Positions 6,848 to 14,743 of a stretch of 42,242 nt of DNA are shown piece by piece. Numbering within the stretch: position 1 is the first letter of the stretch; each line of letters starts with the position of its first letter. The notes below the pieces were generated by a model. It had not been told where the DNA came from. It saw nothing but the letters and a program-made list of their open reading frames with translations, and did not search any database. The position numbers were made by a program, and so were the translations under genes. Source of the DNA: Desulfofundulus thermobenzoicus (GTDB taxonomy: Bacteria; Bacillota; Desulfotomaculia; Desulfotomaculales; Desulfovirgulaceae); the NCBI RefSeq assembly GCF_009428905.1, contig NZ_WHYR01000030.1, forward strand, positions 1 through 42,242, written 5' to 3'.

Positions 6848-7222
6848 TTGCCTAAAAATAAGAGTAATCCATTGCCCAGGAACAACGACGTCTGTGATCA
6901 ATTCTGCCTTTCCGTTGAGGTGGAGGATCTGCGGGCCAGGGTGCTGGAAGTGGCCGGGTTGTCCGAAATCTTCAAGGTTCTGGGGGACGAAACCAGGACG
7001 AAAATTCTCTACCTCCTGTCCCACAGGGAGCTGTGTGTGTGCGATCTGGCCACGGTGCTGGAGATGAGCCTGCCGGCAATTTCCCACCACCTGCGGCTGT
7101 TGAAAGCCTTCCGCCTGGTGAAATACCGCCGGGAAGGCAAGATGGTCTATTACTCCCTGGATGACGAGCACATTCTGAACATGATCAGCGAGGCACAGGA
7201 GCATTTTGCCGAGGAAAGATAA
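6848..7222 (+). CDS. cadC: CadC-like ArsR/SmtB family metal-responsive repressor
   Basis: Winged-helix repressor (124 aa) expected to bind the palindrome just upstream and to release it when Cd, Pb or Zn binds. Both known metal sites of the family are visible. The thiolate site is Cys16/Cys20 near the N-terminus plus Cys63/Cys65 in ELCVCDLA. The alpha-5 site is Asp106, His108, His119 and Glu122, with the same spacing as in SmtB/CadC. The recognition helix is in MSLPAISHHLRLLKAF. I choose TTG 6848 as start because AAGGAG (6834-6839) stands 8 nt before it. GTG 6839 overlaps the ribosome-binding site. The gene is followed after 14 bp by cadA. Confidence 0.93.
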   Translation: MPKNKSNPLPRNNDVCDQFCLSVEVEDLRARVLEVAGLSEIFKVLGDETRTKILYLLSHRELCVCDLATVLEMSLPAISHHLRLLKAFRLVKYRREGKMVYYSLDDEHILNMISEAQEHFAEER

Positions 7223-7236
7223 GGGGGAGGGTGCCA

Positions 7237-9372
7237 TTGGCCCGGGCCGAGGCTTTGCACAGGCAGAACAGGACCACATGCTTCCGGGTGGAAGGAATTA
7301 CTTGAATGGACTGTGCCGTCAAGTTCGAAAGGAACGTGGCGGCTCTCCCCGGCGTGACCGGGGCCACTTTAAATATTGCCTCCGGGAAGCTGGCCGTACA
7401 GGGGGCTGCCGACCTGGAGGCCATCCGGCGGGAAGGCCGGAAGGAGAATTACACCATCACCCCGGACGGGGAAGGGCCGGCGGAAAGGGCCAGACCCGGG
7501 CTTAACCGGGAAATGGTGCGCATGGTCATTTCCGGTATGGCCTTTCTGGCCGCCTATTTAGCGGAACGTACCGGCGGGCCGCCTGCCATTTTCATTCCCC
7601 TGTACGTTATGGCAGTGGTTACAGGGGGCTGGGGCAACGCCCGCAAAGCCTTTTATTCCCTGCCGCGGCTGGACCTTAATATGAGCGTGCTGATGACCAT
7701 TGCCGTTATCGGGGCCATGGCCATCGGCCGGTGGACGGAAGGGGCCGCGGTGTCCTTTCTGTACGCCCTGTCGGAATTACTGGAATCCTGGACCATGGAG
7801 CGGACGCGCCGGTCCCTCCGGGAACTGATGGACATCGCTCCCCGGACGGCCCGGGTCCGCCGGCCGGACGGGGAAGAGGTGGAACTGCCGGTGGAGGAAA
7901 TCCGGGTGGGGGACGTGATGATCGTTCGCCCCGGCGAAAAGATGGCCATGGACGGGCGGATCATCAAAGGCCAATCGGCCGTCAACCAGGCCGCCATCAC
8001 CGGCGAGTCCGTGCCGGTGGAAAAGGGGCCCGGCGACGAGGTTTACGCCGGCACCCTCAATACCCACGGCTCCCTGGAGGTGGTGGTGACCAGGCTGGTG
8101 CAGGACACCACCATCGCCCGGATTATCAACCTGGTGGAGGAGGCCCAGGCCAAACGCGCCCCCGCCCAGGCCTTTGTGGACCGCTTCGCTTCTATTTATA
8201 CACCCCTGGTCATTGCCCTGGCCGTTGGTATCGTCCTGGCGCCGCCCCTGTTCCTGGGCCACCCCTGGGGGCCGTGGATCTACCGGGGTCTGGCCCTGCT
8301 GGTGGTGGCCTGTCCCTGCGCCCTGGTGGTTTCCACCCCGGTGACCATCGTCAGTGCCATCAGCAATGCCGCCCGCCACGGTGTCCTGATTAAAGGCGGG
8401 GTATACCTGGAGCAGGCCGCGGGGCTTCAAGCCGTCGCCTTTGATAAGACCGGGACGCTGACCAGGGGGGAGCCGGCGGTTACGGAGATCATCCCCCTGG
8501 ACGGCCGGTGCGGGCAGGAATTGCTTCGCATCGCCGCCGGGCTGGAAGCCCGTTCGGAGCACCCCCTGGCGGCGGCCGTGGTCCGGGAGGCGCAGGCCCG
8601 TTGGGTTCCGGCGGCAGCGGTGGAAGGTTTCCAGGCCCTTCCCGGCCGGGGGGCGAAGGGTGTTCTGGACGGCCGGGAAGTCTATATCGGGAACCTCCGC
8701 CTCTTTGCAGAGCTGGGCATGGCCACGGACCCCGTTGCCTTTACGGTCCACCGCCTGCAGGAGGAAGGAAAGACGGCCGTGGTGGTGGGCACGGCGCAAC
8801 ACCTCCTGGGAGTGATCGGGGTGGCCGATGAGGTCCGGGAGGACAGCGCCGGGGCCATTGCCGCATTGAGGCGGGCCGGTATCGGCCACGTCATCATGCT
8901 TACCGGGGACAACCGGGCCACCACCCGGGCCGTGGCGGCCCGGGTGGGGGTGGATGAATTCCGGGCCGAACTGCTGCCCCGGGACAAGGTGGGCGCCGTA
9001 CAGGATCTTTTGCAGCGGTACGGGCAGATGGCCATGGTGGGTGACGGCATCAACGACGCCCCGGCCCTGGCCACGGCCACGGTGGGCATTGCCATGGGCG
9101 GGGCCGGCACGGACACGGCCCTGGAAACGGCGGACATCGTCCTGATGGGCGACGACCTGAGCAAGCTGCCCTTCACCATCGCCCTGAGCCGGGCGGCGCT
9201 GCGGGTAATCCGGCAGAACATCGCCTTTGCCCTGGCCGTCAAGCTCCTGGCCGTGCTGGCCGTCTTTCCTGGATGGCTCACCCTGTGGCTGGCCATCATG
9301 GCCGATATGGGGGCTTCGCTGCTGGTGACATTGAACGGCATGCGCCTTCTGCGTTTACCTGTTCGGGAATAG
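7237..9372 (+). CDS. cadA: CadA-type heavy-metal P1B-ATPase with candidate selenocysteine (in-frame TGA at codon 23)
   Basis: Exports soft divalent metals (Zn/Cd/Pb) across the membrane. Read through the TGA at 7303-7305, the protein is 711 aa, the length of classical CadA. Start TTG 7237 follows GGGGGAGG by 6 nt. The N-terminal metal-binding domain reads FRVEGIT-U-MD-C-AVKFERNV, so TGA takes the place of the first Cys of the GxTCxxC motif, while Cys26 remains. A 12-bp-stem hairpin with a G-starting 5-nt loop lies at 7315-7343. Downstream domains are intact: actuator TGES, ion-site Cys-Pro-Cys (359-361), phosphorylation site DKTGT (Asp403), HP motif in SEHPLA, and GDGINDAP (from 602). If the TGA is a true stop, translation from ATG 7306 gives a 688-aa pump lacking the metal-binding pair. 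No sel genes are in view. Confidence 0.85.
7303..7343 (+). promoter_or_regulatory. Candidate bacterial SECIS element with its UGA codon
   Basis: UGA at 7303-7305. Stem arms are 7315-7326 (GCCGUCAAGUUC) and 7332-7343 (GAACGUGGCGGC): 11 of 12 positions pair, counting one G-U, with one A-G mismatch. The apical loop GAAAG starts with G, 21 nt after the UGA. This meets the published general description of bacterial SECIS hairpins: apical loop about 16-37 nt downstream, with a G among the first loop bases. It lies wholly inside the cadA coding frame, as bacterial SECIS elements do. Confidence 0.65.
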
Positions 9373-9499
9373 ATCCGGACGAAAAAGCTGCCGGTCGGCC
9401 GTTGAGAAATGTTGAGTGCCGAAAAAAAGAAAGCCGTCGAGCGGCTGAAAAAAGTTTTGTTACGATTGCAGTAATTTGCAGTAAAACTTGCTTTTGGGA

Positions 9500-9523
9500 A
9501 AGCCTTCCAACCCAGGAAGGCTT
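9500..9523. terminator. Hairpin between cadA and the tRNA genes
   Basis: Perfect 9-bp stem AAGCCTTCC / GGAAGGCTT with a 6-nt loop. On the plus strand GATTTTA follows, so it can end the cadA transcript. It also lies 9 bp beyond the 3' end of the minus-strand tRNA-Glu and may serve both directions. Confidence 0.65.
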
Positions 9524-9531
9524 GATTTTAC

Positions 9532-9607
9532 TGGTAGCCCCAACGGGATTCGAACCCGTGTCTCCACCTTGAGAGGGTGGTGTCCTGGGCCTCTAGACGA
9601 TAGGGCC
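9532..9607 (-). tRNA. tRNA-Glu (anticodon CTC)
   Basis: A 76-nt cloverleaf read on the minus strand. The acceptor stem GGCCCTA pairs with TGGGGCT (two G-U pairs), the D arm is GTCTAGAGGCCCAGGAC as in other bacterial tRNA-Glu, the anticodon stem CCACC/GGTGG carries loop CTCTCAA, and the T arm is ACGGG-TTCGAAT-CCCGT. Discriminator A and CCA are encoded. It lies 9 bp downstream of tRNA-Gln. Confidence 0.95.
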
Positions 9608-9616
9608 AAAAAGCAT

Positions 9617-9690
9617 TGGCTGCGGGACCAGGATTCGAACCTGGGCAACATGATCCAGAGTCATGTGTGCTACCGCTACACCATCCCGCA
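9617..9690 (-). tRNA. tRNA-Gln (anticodon CTG)
   Basis: A 74-nt cloverleaf on the minus strand. The acceptor TGCGGGA pairs perfectly with TCCCGCA, the anticodon stem CATGA/TCATG carries loop CTCTGGA (anticodon CTG), the T arm is CCAGG-TTCGAAT-CCTGG, and CCA is encoded. It lies 70 bp downstream of gltX in the same orientation. In most Firmicutes this tRNA is first charged with Glu by GluRS and then amidated. Confidence 0.95.
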
Positions 9691-9760
9691 GCAACATCTT
9701 TAATTATAACATGCCGTATGGTCTGTGGCAAGACCTTTTTTGTCGGTTATGTTTTCCAGG

Positions 9761-11233
9761 CTAAACGTTTTGGTGTACTTTTATCCATTTTATGGCTCGA
9801 TCCAGGCGTTCCAGGCACTTTTCCCGGCCTAAAAGAACAATAATGTCAAACAGGCCCGGGCCTACGGTCCGTCCGGAAAGGGCCAGCCGGGTGGGGTGGA
9901 TCAGCTTGCCCCCGGGGATGTTCAGTTCCGCCATTACCTGCCGGTAGGCGGCTTCCGTGTGCTCCAGATCAAAGGGCTCCACCCGGCTTAGGGCCTCCCG
10001 TCCCCGCTTCAGCCAGCCGGTTACTTCCGGCTGGCTGAAATATTTGCGTACCCCTTTTTCCTCGTAAATAAAATCATCCCGGAAGAAGTAAGAGACGGCG
10101 CCGGCCAGCTCCGCCAGTGTATGCACCCGGCTGCGCACGGCGTCCACCACCCGGGTGATGTATTCCATTTCTTCCGGGGATGGATCCGGTGGAATTAGCG
10201 CAGCGGCCTGCAGAAAAGGCAGGGCCTCCCGCACCACCGTTTCCAGGGGCAGGCTGTTGATGTACCGGGCATTCAGCCAGGTAAGCTTGTTTAGATCGTA
10301 AACGGCCGCCGCTTTATTAATGGCCTCCAGGGAAAAGCGGTCCACCATTTCATCCAGGGTCATTATTTCCCGGTCTTCGCCGGGGGACCAGCCCAGCAGG
10401 GCCAGGTAGTTGATTATGGCCGGAGCCAGATAGCCCTGTTCGCGGAACTCTTCCACCGCCGTGGCCCCGTGGCGCTTGGATAGTTTGGAACGGTCGGGGG
10501 CCAGGATCATGGGCAGGTGGGCAAATTGGGGCAGGGGATATCCCAGGGCCCGGTAAATAATTATCTGTTTGGGCGTGTTGGAAAGATGTTCTTCCGCGCG
10601 CAGTACATGGGTTATGCCCATGGCGTGGTCGTCCACCACGCAGGCGAAATTATAGGTGGGGATGCCGTTGGACTTCATAATGATCAGGTCGTCTATGGTA
10701 TGGTTTTCAAAGGCCACTTCTCCACGGATTAGATCCCGGACTACAGTTACTCCCTCCGCGGGTGCCTTGATGCGCAGGACCGGTTGTATGCCGGCCGCTT
10801 CTTTGGCCCTGCGGGCTGCTTCGTCCAGGTGGCGGCAGCGCCCGTCGTACCGGGGCGCCCGGCCGCTTTTACGGGCTTCTTCCCGCATTTGGGCCAATTC
10901 CTCCTGGGTGCAATAGCAGGGGTAGGCCAGGCCGGCGTCCAGCAGGCGCCGGGCTTCTCGCCGGTACAATTCCAGCCGTTCGGACTGCCGGTAGGGTCCT
11001 TTGGGCCCGCCCATCTCCGGTCCTTCGTCCCAGTCCAGTCCCAGCCAGCGCATTGTACGGATGATCCCTTCTGTTGCTTCCGCCACATAACGCTGGGTAT
11101 CGGTATCCTCAATGCGCAGGATGAATTCCCCTTTTTCTTTGCGGGCGAAAAGCCAGTTAAACAGGGCTGTGCGGGCACCGCCGATATGCAGGCTGCCGGT
11201 GGGGCTGGGGGCGAATCTAACGCGTACAGTCAT
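9761..11233 (-). CDS. gltX: Glutamyl-tRNA synthetase
   Basis: Class I synthetase (490 aa, normal length) that charges tRNA-Glu and, in organisms lacking GlnRS, probably also tRNA-Gln. The HIGH-type motif is SLHIGGARTA (His about 16) after APSPTG. The KMSKS-type loop is KLSKRHGA (about 240). Start ATG 11233 has AAGGAG about 9 nt before it, and a TTGACC-17-TATAAT promoter lies close upstream. The two tRNAs directly downstream on the same strand are the enzyme's own likely substrates. Confidence 0.97.
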   Translation of the reverse strand: MTVRVRFAPSPTGSLHIGGARTALFNWLFARKEKGEFILRIEDTDTQRYVAEATEGIIRTMRWLGLDWDEGPEMGGPKGPYRQSERLELYRREARRLLDAGLAYPCYCTQEELAQMREEARKSGRAPRYDGRCRHLDEAARRAKEAAGIQPVLRIKAPAEGVTVVRDLIRGEVAFENHTIDDLIIMKSNGIPTYNFACVVDDHAMGITHVLRAEEHLSNTPKQIIIYRALGYPLPQFAHLPMILAPDRSKLSKRHGATAVEEFREQGYLAPAIINYLALLGWSPGEDREIMTLDEMVDRFSLEAINKAAAVYDLNKLTWLNARYINSLPLETVVREALPFLQAAALIPPDPSPEEMEYITRVVDAVRSRVHTLAELAGAVSYFFRDDFIYEEKGVRKYFSQPEVTGWLKRGREALSRVEPFDLEHTEAAYRQVMAELNIPGGKLIHPTRLALSGRTVGPGLFDIIVLLGREKCLERLDRAIKWIKVHQNV

Positions 11234-11272
11234 TTAAACCGCTCTCCTTGTGCACTTTGACATTCATGCCCT

Positions 11273-11301
11273 ATTATATTGCGCCAATTACCTCCGGTCA
11301 A
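11273..11301 (-). promoter_or_regulatory. Promoter of gltX
   Basis: On the minus strand TTGACC (11296-11301) and TATAAT (11273-11278) with a 17-bp spacer, 40 bp before the gltX start codon. Confidence 0.85.
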
Positions 11302-11386
11302 CCGCAGGAGGGTGAAGGCAGGTGGCGTAAGTACGCAGGCGCCGGCAAAGAATCCATGGTGAATAAAACTCCGGAATTTTCCGGGC

Positions 11387-11418
11387 AAAAAAAACGGGCG
11401 GGAGAATAATCTCCAGCC
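11387..11418 (-). terminator. Terminator of the corrinoid-activator gene
   Basis: Minus strand: GGCTGGAGA pairs with TCTCCCGCC (one mismatch) around a 4-nt loop, followed by CG and eight Ts. It lies 64 bp after the stop of the upstream minus-strand gene. Confidence 0.8.
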
Positions 11419-11481
11419 ACAAATCTTTCCCCGGGGAGGCGCAAAACCGGGGAGAAGAAAGGAGAGGGACCGGCCTTTTCC

Positions 11482-13371
11482 TCAGGCCGCATTTATGAGA
11501 GATGGGAAAAGATTGAGATCGGTATGGGGTAAAAACAGCGCTGAAACAAACTCATCCATAAAGGTATTGCCCACGCTGAGCTCCAGGTAGGTGACCTTGC
11601 GGGCCAGTTCCTCCACCCCGTCCCGCACCCGGCGGGACAGCAGCGCCAGCCGGGCGCCTTTCAAGGAGCTGTTCCCGATATAGCTGTACCTTTCCACCGG
11701 CAGGTCCGGGAAAAGGCCGATGGCAATGGCGTCCCGTATGTTAATATAACGGCCGAACCCCCCGGCCACGATTACCCGTTCAATGGCTTCCACGGGCAGA
11801 TCTACCATGCGCAGCATGGTGCGGATGCCGGCAAAGACGGCTCCCTTGGCCCGGATCAGGTTTTTTACGTCGGCTTCGGAAATGGTGATGTCCTGCTCGT
11901 TGCCCGACTCGTGTGCCCAGGCCAGGACATATTCCGGCCCTTCATCTCCTTCCCGCAGCCGGGGAAGTTCCGGCCGGGAAAGAAACTGCCCGGTGCGGTC
12001 GATAATGCCCGCATCCCGCAGGACGGCCATCAGATCGATCAATCCGGAACCGCAGATGCCCAGGGGTTTGGCCCCGTCCACGGTCTGGTAATGCACTTCC
12101 CCCGTCCGGGGATCAATTTGCACATGCTCGATGGCTCCGGCCATGGCCCGCATGCCGTGGCGGATACCGCCCCCTTCAAAGGCCGGCCCGGCGGAGCAGG
12201 CACAGGCTAAAAGCCAGTCCTTATTGCCCAGCACCATTTCCCCGTTGGTACCCACGTCAATGAACAGGGTCAGCTCTTCAGCCTGGTCGATTTCAATCAG
12301 CCGGGCGCCCGCCATAATATCCCCGCCTACGTAGCTGGCGATGGATGGCAGGCAGTGTACCAGCGCCCCGGGTGAAACCATCAGCCCCAGTTCCGCAGCC
12401 CGCACCGGGGGGAGGGAGTTGACCGCCGGGGTATAGGGCTCCATGCGGATATAGGCCGGGTCGATGCCCAGGAAGAGGTGGGTCATGGTGGTGTTGCCGG
12501 CGCAGACCACCGCATGGATGTCTTTACTTTCCACGCCGGTTTCGGCCGTCAGGGCGGTGATGAGTTCATTGATGGTGTCCACCGCGGCCCTTTGCATTTC
12601 CCGGCGGCCCCCCGGGGTTTCCACGGCGTAAATAATCCGGGAAATGACGTCATCACCGTAGACGGCCTGCTTATTATAACGGCCCTTGACACCTACCGTC
12701 CGACCGCCGGCCAGGTCCACCAGTTCCACCACCACCGTGGTGGTGCCGATATCCACGGCCAGGCCGTAGTATTTTTCCGCCCGGCGGCCCGGCTCCACCC
12801 GGACGATTTCCGTGTAGCCCTTGCCATCGGCCAGGGAGGCGGTGACCCGCCACTGGCCTTCCCTTAAAACTGCCGGCAGGTTGCTCAGGGTTTCCAGGTT
12901 GAAAAGGGCATCGTCCATGCCGGTGGTCTTTTCCAGGGTGTCCAGCAGGCGGCCGGCGTCATCCCGGCTGTCTTCCAGGTCCGGGGGCGGCAGCTCCAGG
13001 GCCACTTTCTTGAACAGCGGGTCAAACCCGGCCGGCAACAATTCTTCCCCTGCCCGTTCTTCGGCCAGCAGCACCCGGTGTTCGGCCAGCCGGGACTCGG
13101 CGGGTACTTCCACCACCACCGGTCCTGCGGGGATGCTCTGGCAGGCCAGCACATAGCCGGCCGCCAGCTGTTCGGGGGTCAGTTTGCCTTTCTGCAGCTG
13201 GGTTACTTCCCCTTCCTTCAGGATCATCCGGCAGCGGCCGCAGGTGCCCCGCCCGCCGCAGGAGGCTTTTAAGGGGATGCCCGCCCGGGCGGCGGCCTGC
13301 AAAAGGTTTTCGCCCTCCTGAACGGTTGTTTCCAGATTGTCTGGTAAAAAGCGCACAGTATATGAAGACAC
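11482..13371 (-). CDS. Reductive activator of corrinoid proteins (RACo type): 2Fe-2S ferredoxin fused to ASKHA-type ATPase (DUF4445)
   Basis: ATP-dependent repair enzyme that re-reduces inactive Co(II) corrinoid proteins to Co(I). The protein is 629 aa, about the length of characterised RACo. The N-terminal plant-type [2Fe-2S] ligands are Cys38, Cys44, Cys47 and Cys77 (CGGRGTCGRC .. ACQ). A linker follows, then the actin-like core from about residue 205: AVDIGTTTVVVELVD, VCAGNTTMTHL, FIDVGTNGEMVLG and VAGGFGRYI. Start is GTG 13371, with GAGGTG 7 nt before it. It stands alone, with no corrinoid methyltransferase or acsCD genes next to it, so its partner (CoFeSP of the Wood-Ljungdahl pathway or a methyltransferase corrinoid protein) is undecided. 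Confidence 0.9.
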   Translation of the reverse strand: MSSYTVRFLPDNLETTVQEGENLLQAAARAGIPLKASCGGRGTCGRCRMILKEGEVTQLQKGKLTPEQLAAGYVLACQSIPAGPVVVEVPAESRLAEHRVLLAEERAGEELLPAGFDPLFKKVALELPPPDLEDSRDDAGRLLDTLEKTTGMDDALFNLETLSNLPAVLREGQWRVTASLADGKGYTEIVRVEPGRRAEKYYGLAVDIGTTTVVVELVDLAGGRTVGVKGRYNKQAVYGDDVISRIIYAVETPGGRREMQRAAVDTINELITALTAETGVESKDIHAVVCAGNTTMTHLFLGIDPAYIRMEPYTPAVNSLPPVRAAELGLMVSPGALVHCLPSIASYVGGDIMAGARLIEIDQAEELTLFIDVGTNGEMVLGNKDWLLACACSAGPAFEGGGIRHGMRAMAGAIEHVQIDPRTGEVHYQTVDGAKPLGICGSGLIDLMAVLRDAGIIDRTGQFLSRPELPRLREGDEGPEYVLAWAHESGNEQDITISEADVKNLIRAKGAVFAGIRTMLRMVDLPVEAIERVIVAGGFGRYINIRDAIAIGLFPDLPVERYSYIGNSSLKGARLALLSRRVRDGVEELARKVTYLELSVGNTFMDEFVSALFLPHTDLNLFPSLINAA

Positions 13372-13406
13372 CTTTATTCACCTCGGCGACATAAAAAATA
13401 ATTGTT

Positions 13407-13436
13407 TGACCACCCGGTAGAGTTTAAAATAGAATA
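13407..13436 (+). promoter_or_regulatory. Possible distant promoter for the Crp/chemoreceptor genes
   Basis: TTGACC followed after 18 bp by TAGAAT on the plus strand, about 190 bp before the TTG start at 13630. It would give a long leader containing an imperfect hairpin around 13531-13553. The rest of 13372-13629 is AT-rich with no gene. Confidence 0.35.
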
Positions 13437-13629
13437 TGTAAAAAATAACCGCTCGTATTAAATATAAACCGGTTTCATTAACAGGGCTGTGATCTTCCTT
13501 ACAGTTTACAAAAAATTTTTTCAATAAAAATAACCACCGGTCCACAGCCGGTAGTGCGTTAAAATGAAAAAGGGATCATTACCCCTGTTTTGACGAAAAG
13601 AGTTATACTATGTTTGGGGGGGTTGCTGC

Positions 13630-14361
13630 TTGAATAACAATTTTGACCGGGTGGATTTACTGGAGGAGCTCAGCCGTTATTTACAAAATCTGCCCCGCCA
13701 GCTGCCCCGCTTGAGGGCTGGAAAGGGGATGGTAATCCTGACTCCCGAGGACACAGAGCCTGTACTTTACCTGATTCAATCGGGTCAGGTGCAGCTTTAC
13801 AAATTAACACCCGACGGCAAACAGTGCACTTTAACCATTCTGCACGAGGGGGATATTTTTGGGGAAACCCACCTGTTTTGCACCGGCTGCCGCCAGATTT
13901 ACGCCTCCGCCCTTTCCGATGCGTTGCTCTACGAAATCAATACCGACCTTTTTTACCGCCTGCTGGAAGAAAATCCCGGGTTGGCCATTAAAATGCTGGC
14001 CTGGACCACCCGGCGCTTGAAGGAAACGGAGGATTTGCTGGAGCGCATTGCCTATGGCGATGTGCGTACCCGTATCCTGTATCTTTTGCTGCGGTTATGT
14101 GAGGATTTCGGGGTGCATGGTGAGGAGGGATGTTTACTGGACATCCGGCTCACCCACCAGGATCTGGCCCATATGGTGGCCGCCAGCCGGGAGACGGTCA
14201 GCGCCATGCTCAGCCGCCTGGCCCGGGACGGGCTGTTGAAAAGCGATCGCCGCCCCTGGCTGGTGGATTGCCGGGGTATTCACAAGCAGCTGGCGGAATG
14301 TTTACCGGCAGATATGGGAAAATATTCGGATGCGGAAGGAAAAAAGACTTGCCATGTCTAA
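13630..14361 (+). CDS. Crp/Fnr family transcriptional regulator
   Basis: A 243-aa regulator: N-terminal cyclic-nucleotide-binding-like beta barrel (about 25-130, with GDIFGETHLF at the phosphate-binding position), a dimer helix, then a winged helix-turn-helix (about 170-205, LTHQDLAHMVAASRETVSAMLSRL). The start is TTG, with a run of seven Gs about 8 nt upstream. Three Cys lie in or near the sensor domain (LFCTGC and LRLC), but the N-terminal Cys cluster of Fnr is absent, so an oxygen-sensing Fe-S cluster is not indicated. It is 49 bp upstream of the split chemoreceptor in the same orientation. Ligand and targets are unknown. Confidence 0.9.
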   Translation: MNNNFDRVDLLEELSRYLQNLPRQLPRLRAGKGMVILTPEDTEPVLYLIQSGQVQLYKLTPDGKQCTLTILHEGDIFGETHLFCTGCRQIYASALSDALLYEINTDLFYRLLEENPGLAIKMLAWTTRRLKETEDLLERIAYGDVRTRILYLLLRLCEDFGVHGEEGCLLDIRLTHQDLAHMVAASRETVSAMLSRLARDGLLKSDRRPWLVDCRGIHKQLAECLPADMGKYSDAEGKKTCHV

Positions 14362-14410
14362 TCGTAGATCATCTGGAAATGAAGGCATTTTTTAGCCGGG
14401 GGGAGTCAAT

Positions 14411-14743
14411 TTGCGTACACCAGTAGCGGGACTATTTAATCTGGCTGCCAGGGGCGGCCTTTTCCGGGCGCTATTGATGGCCATGATCATTATGGGCCTG
14501 GTTATGGGGGCTATTTTCCCCTTTTTTGTGGTGGCGGTTCTGGGGTTACCCCTGGAAATGGTTTTCCGGCCGGCGTTTCTGGTGGCCTGTCTGGTGGCCG
14601 GCGTGCTGGTAGGTTTGGCCAATTACCTGCTTACCCGGTTGGTCCTGGCTATACCCTTGAGGGACCTGGCCGGGATGGCCCAGCGGGTGGCCGACGGTAA
14701 TTTAAAGGATGACGGCGCTGTCTTACCCGGTCGGGGAGCGTGA
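14411..14743 (+). pseudogene. 5' part of a chemoreceptor: two membrane helices and start of HAMP
   Basis: Start TTG 14411 follows GGGGGGAG. There are two membrane helices (about residues 17-42 and 50-77) with only a very short loop between, so no extracellular sensor domain. The HAMP opening is IPLRDLAGMAQRVADGNL. The frame then runs into a TGA at 14741. The rest of HAMP and the signalling domain continue one frame over from 14709 onward. The two frames overlap by 35 bp, and one base change in length near the GGTCGGGGAG stretch would restore a single ~404-aa receptor. This is either a real frameshift or a sequencing error in a G-run. Confidence 0.65.

Noticed and set aside
14741..14743. TGA inside the chemoreceptor as a possible second selenocysteine codon
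   Set aside because: Reading through it in the same frame does not lead into the signalling domain, which lies in another frame. HAMP domains have no conserved Cys there. A frameshift explains it.
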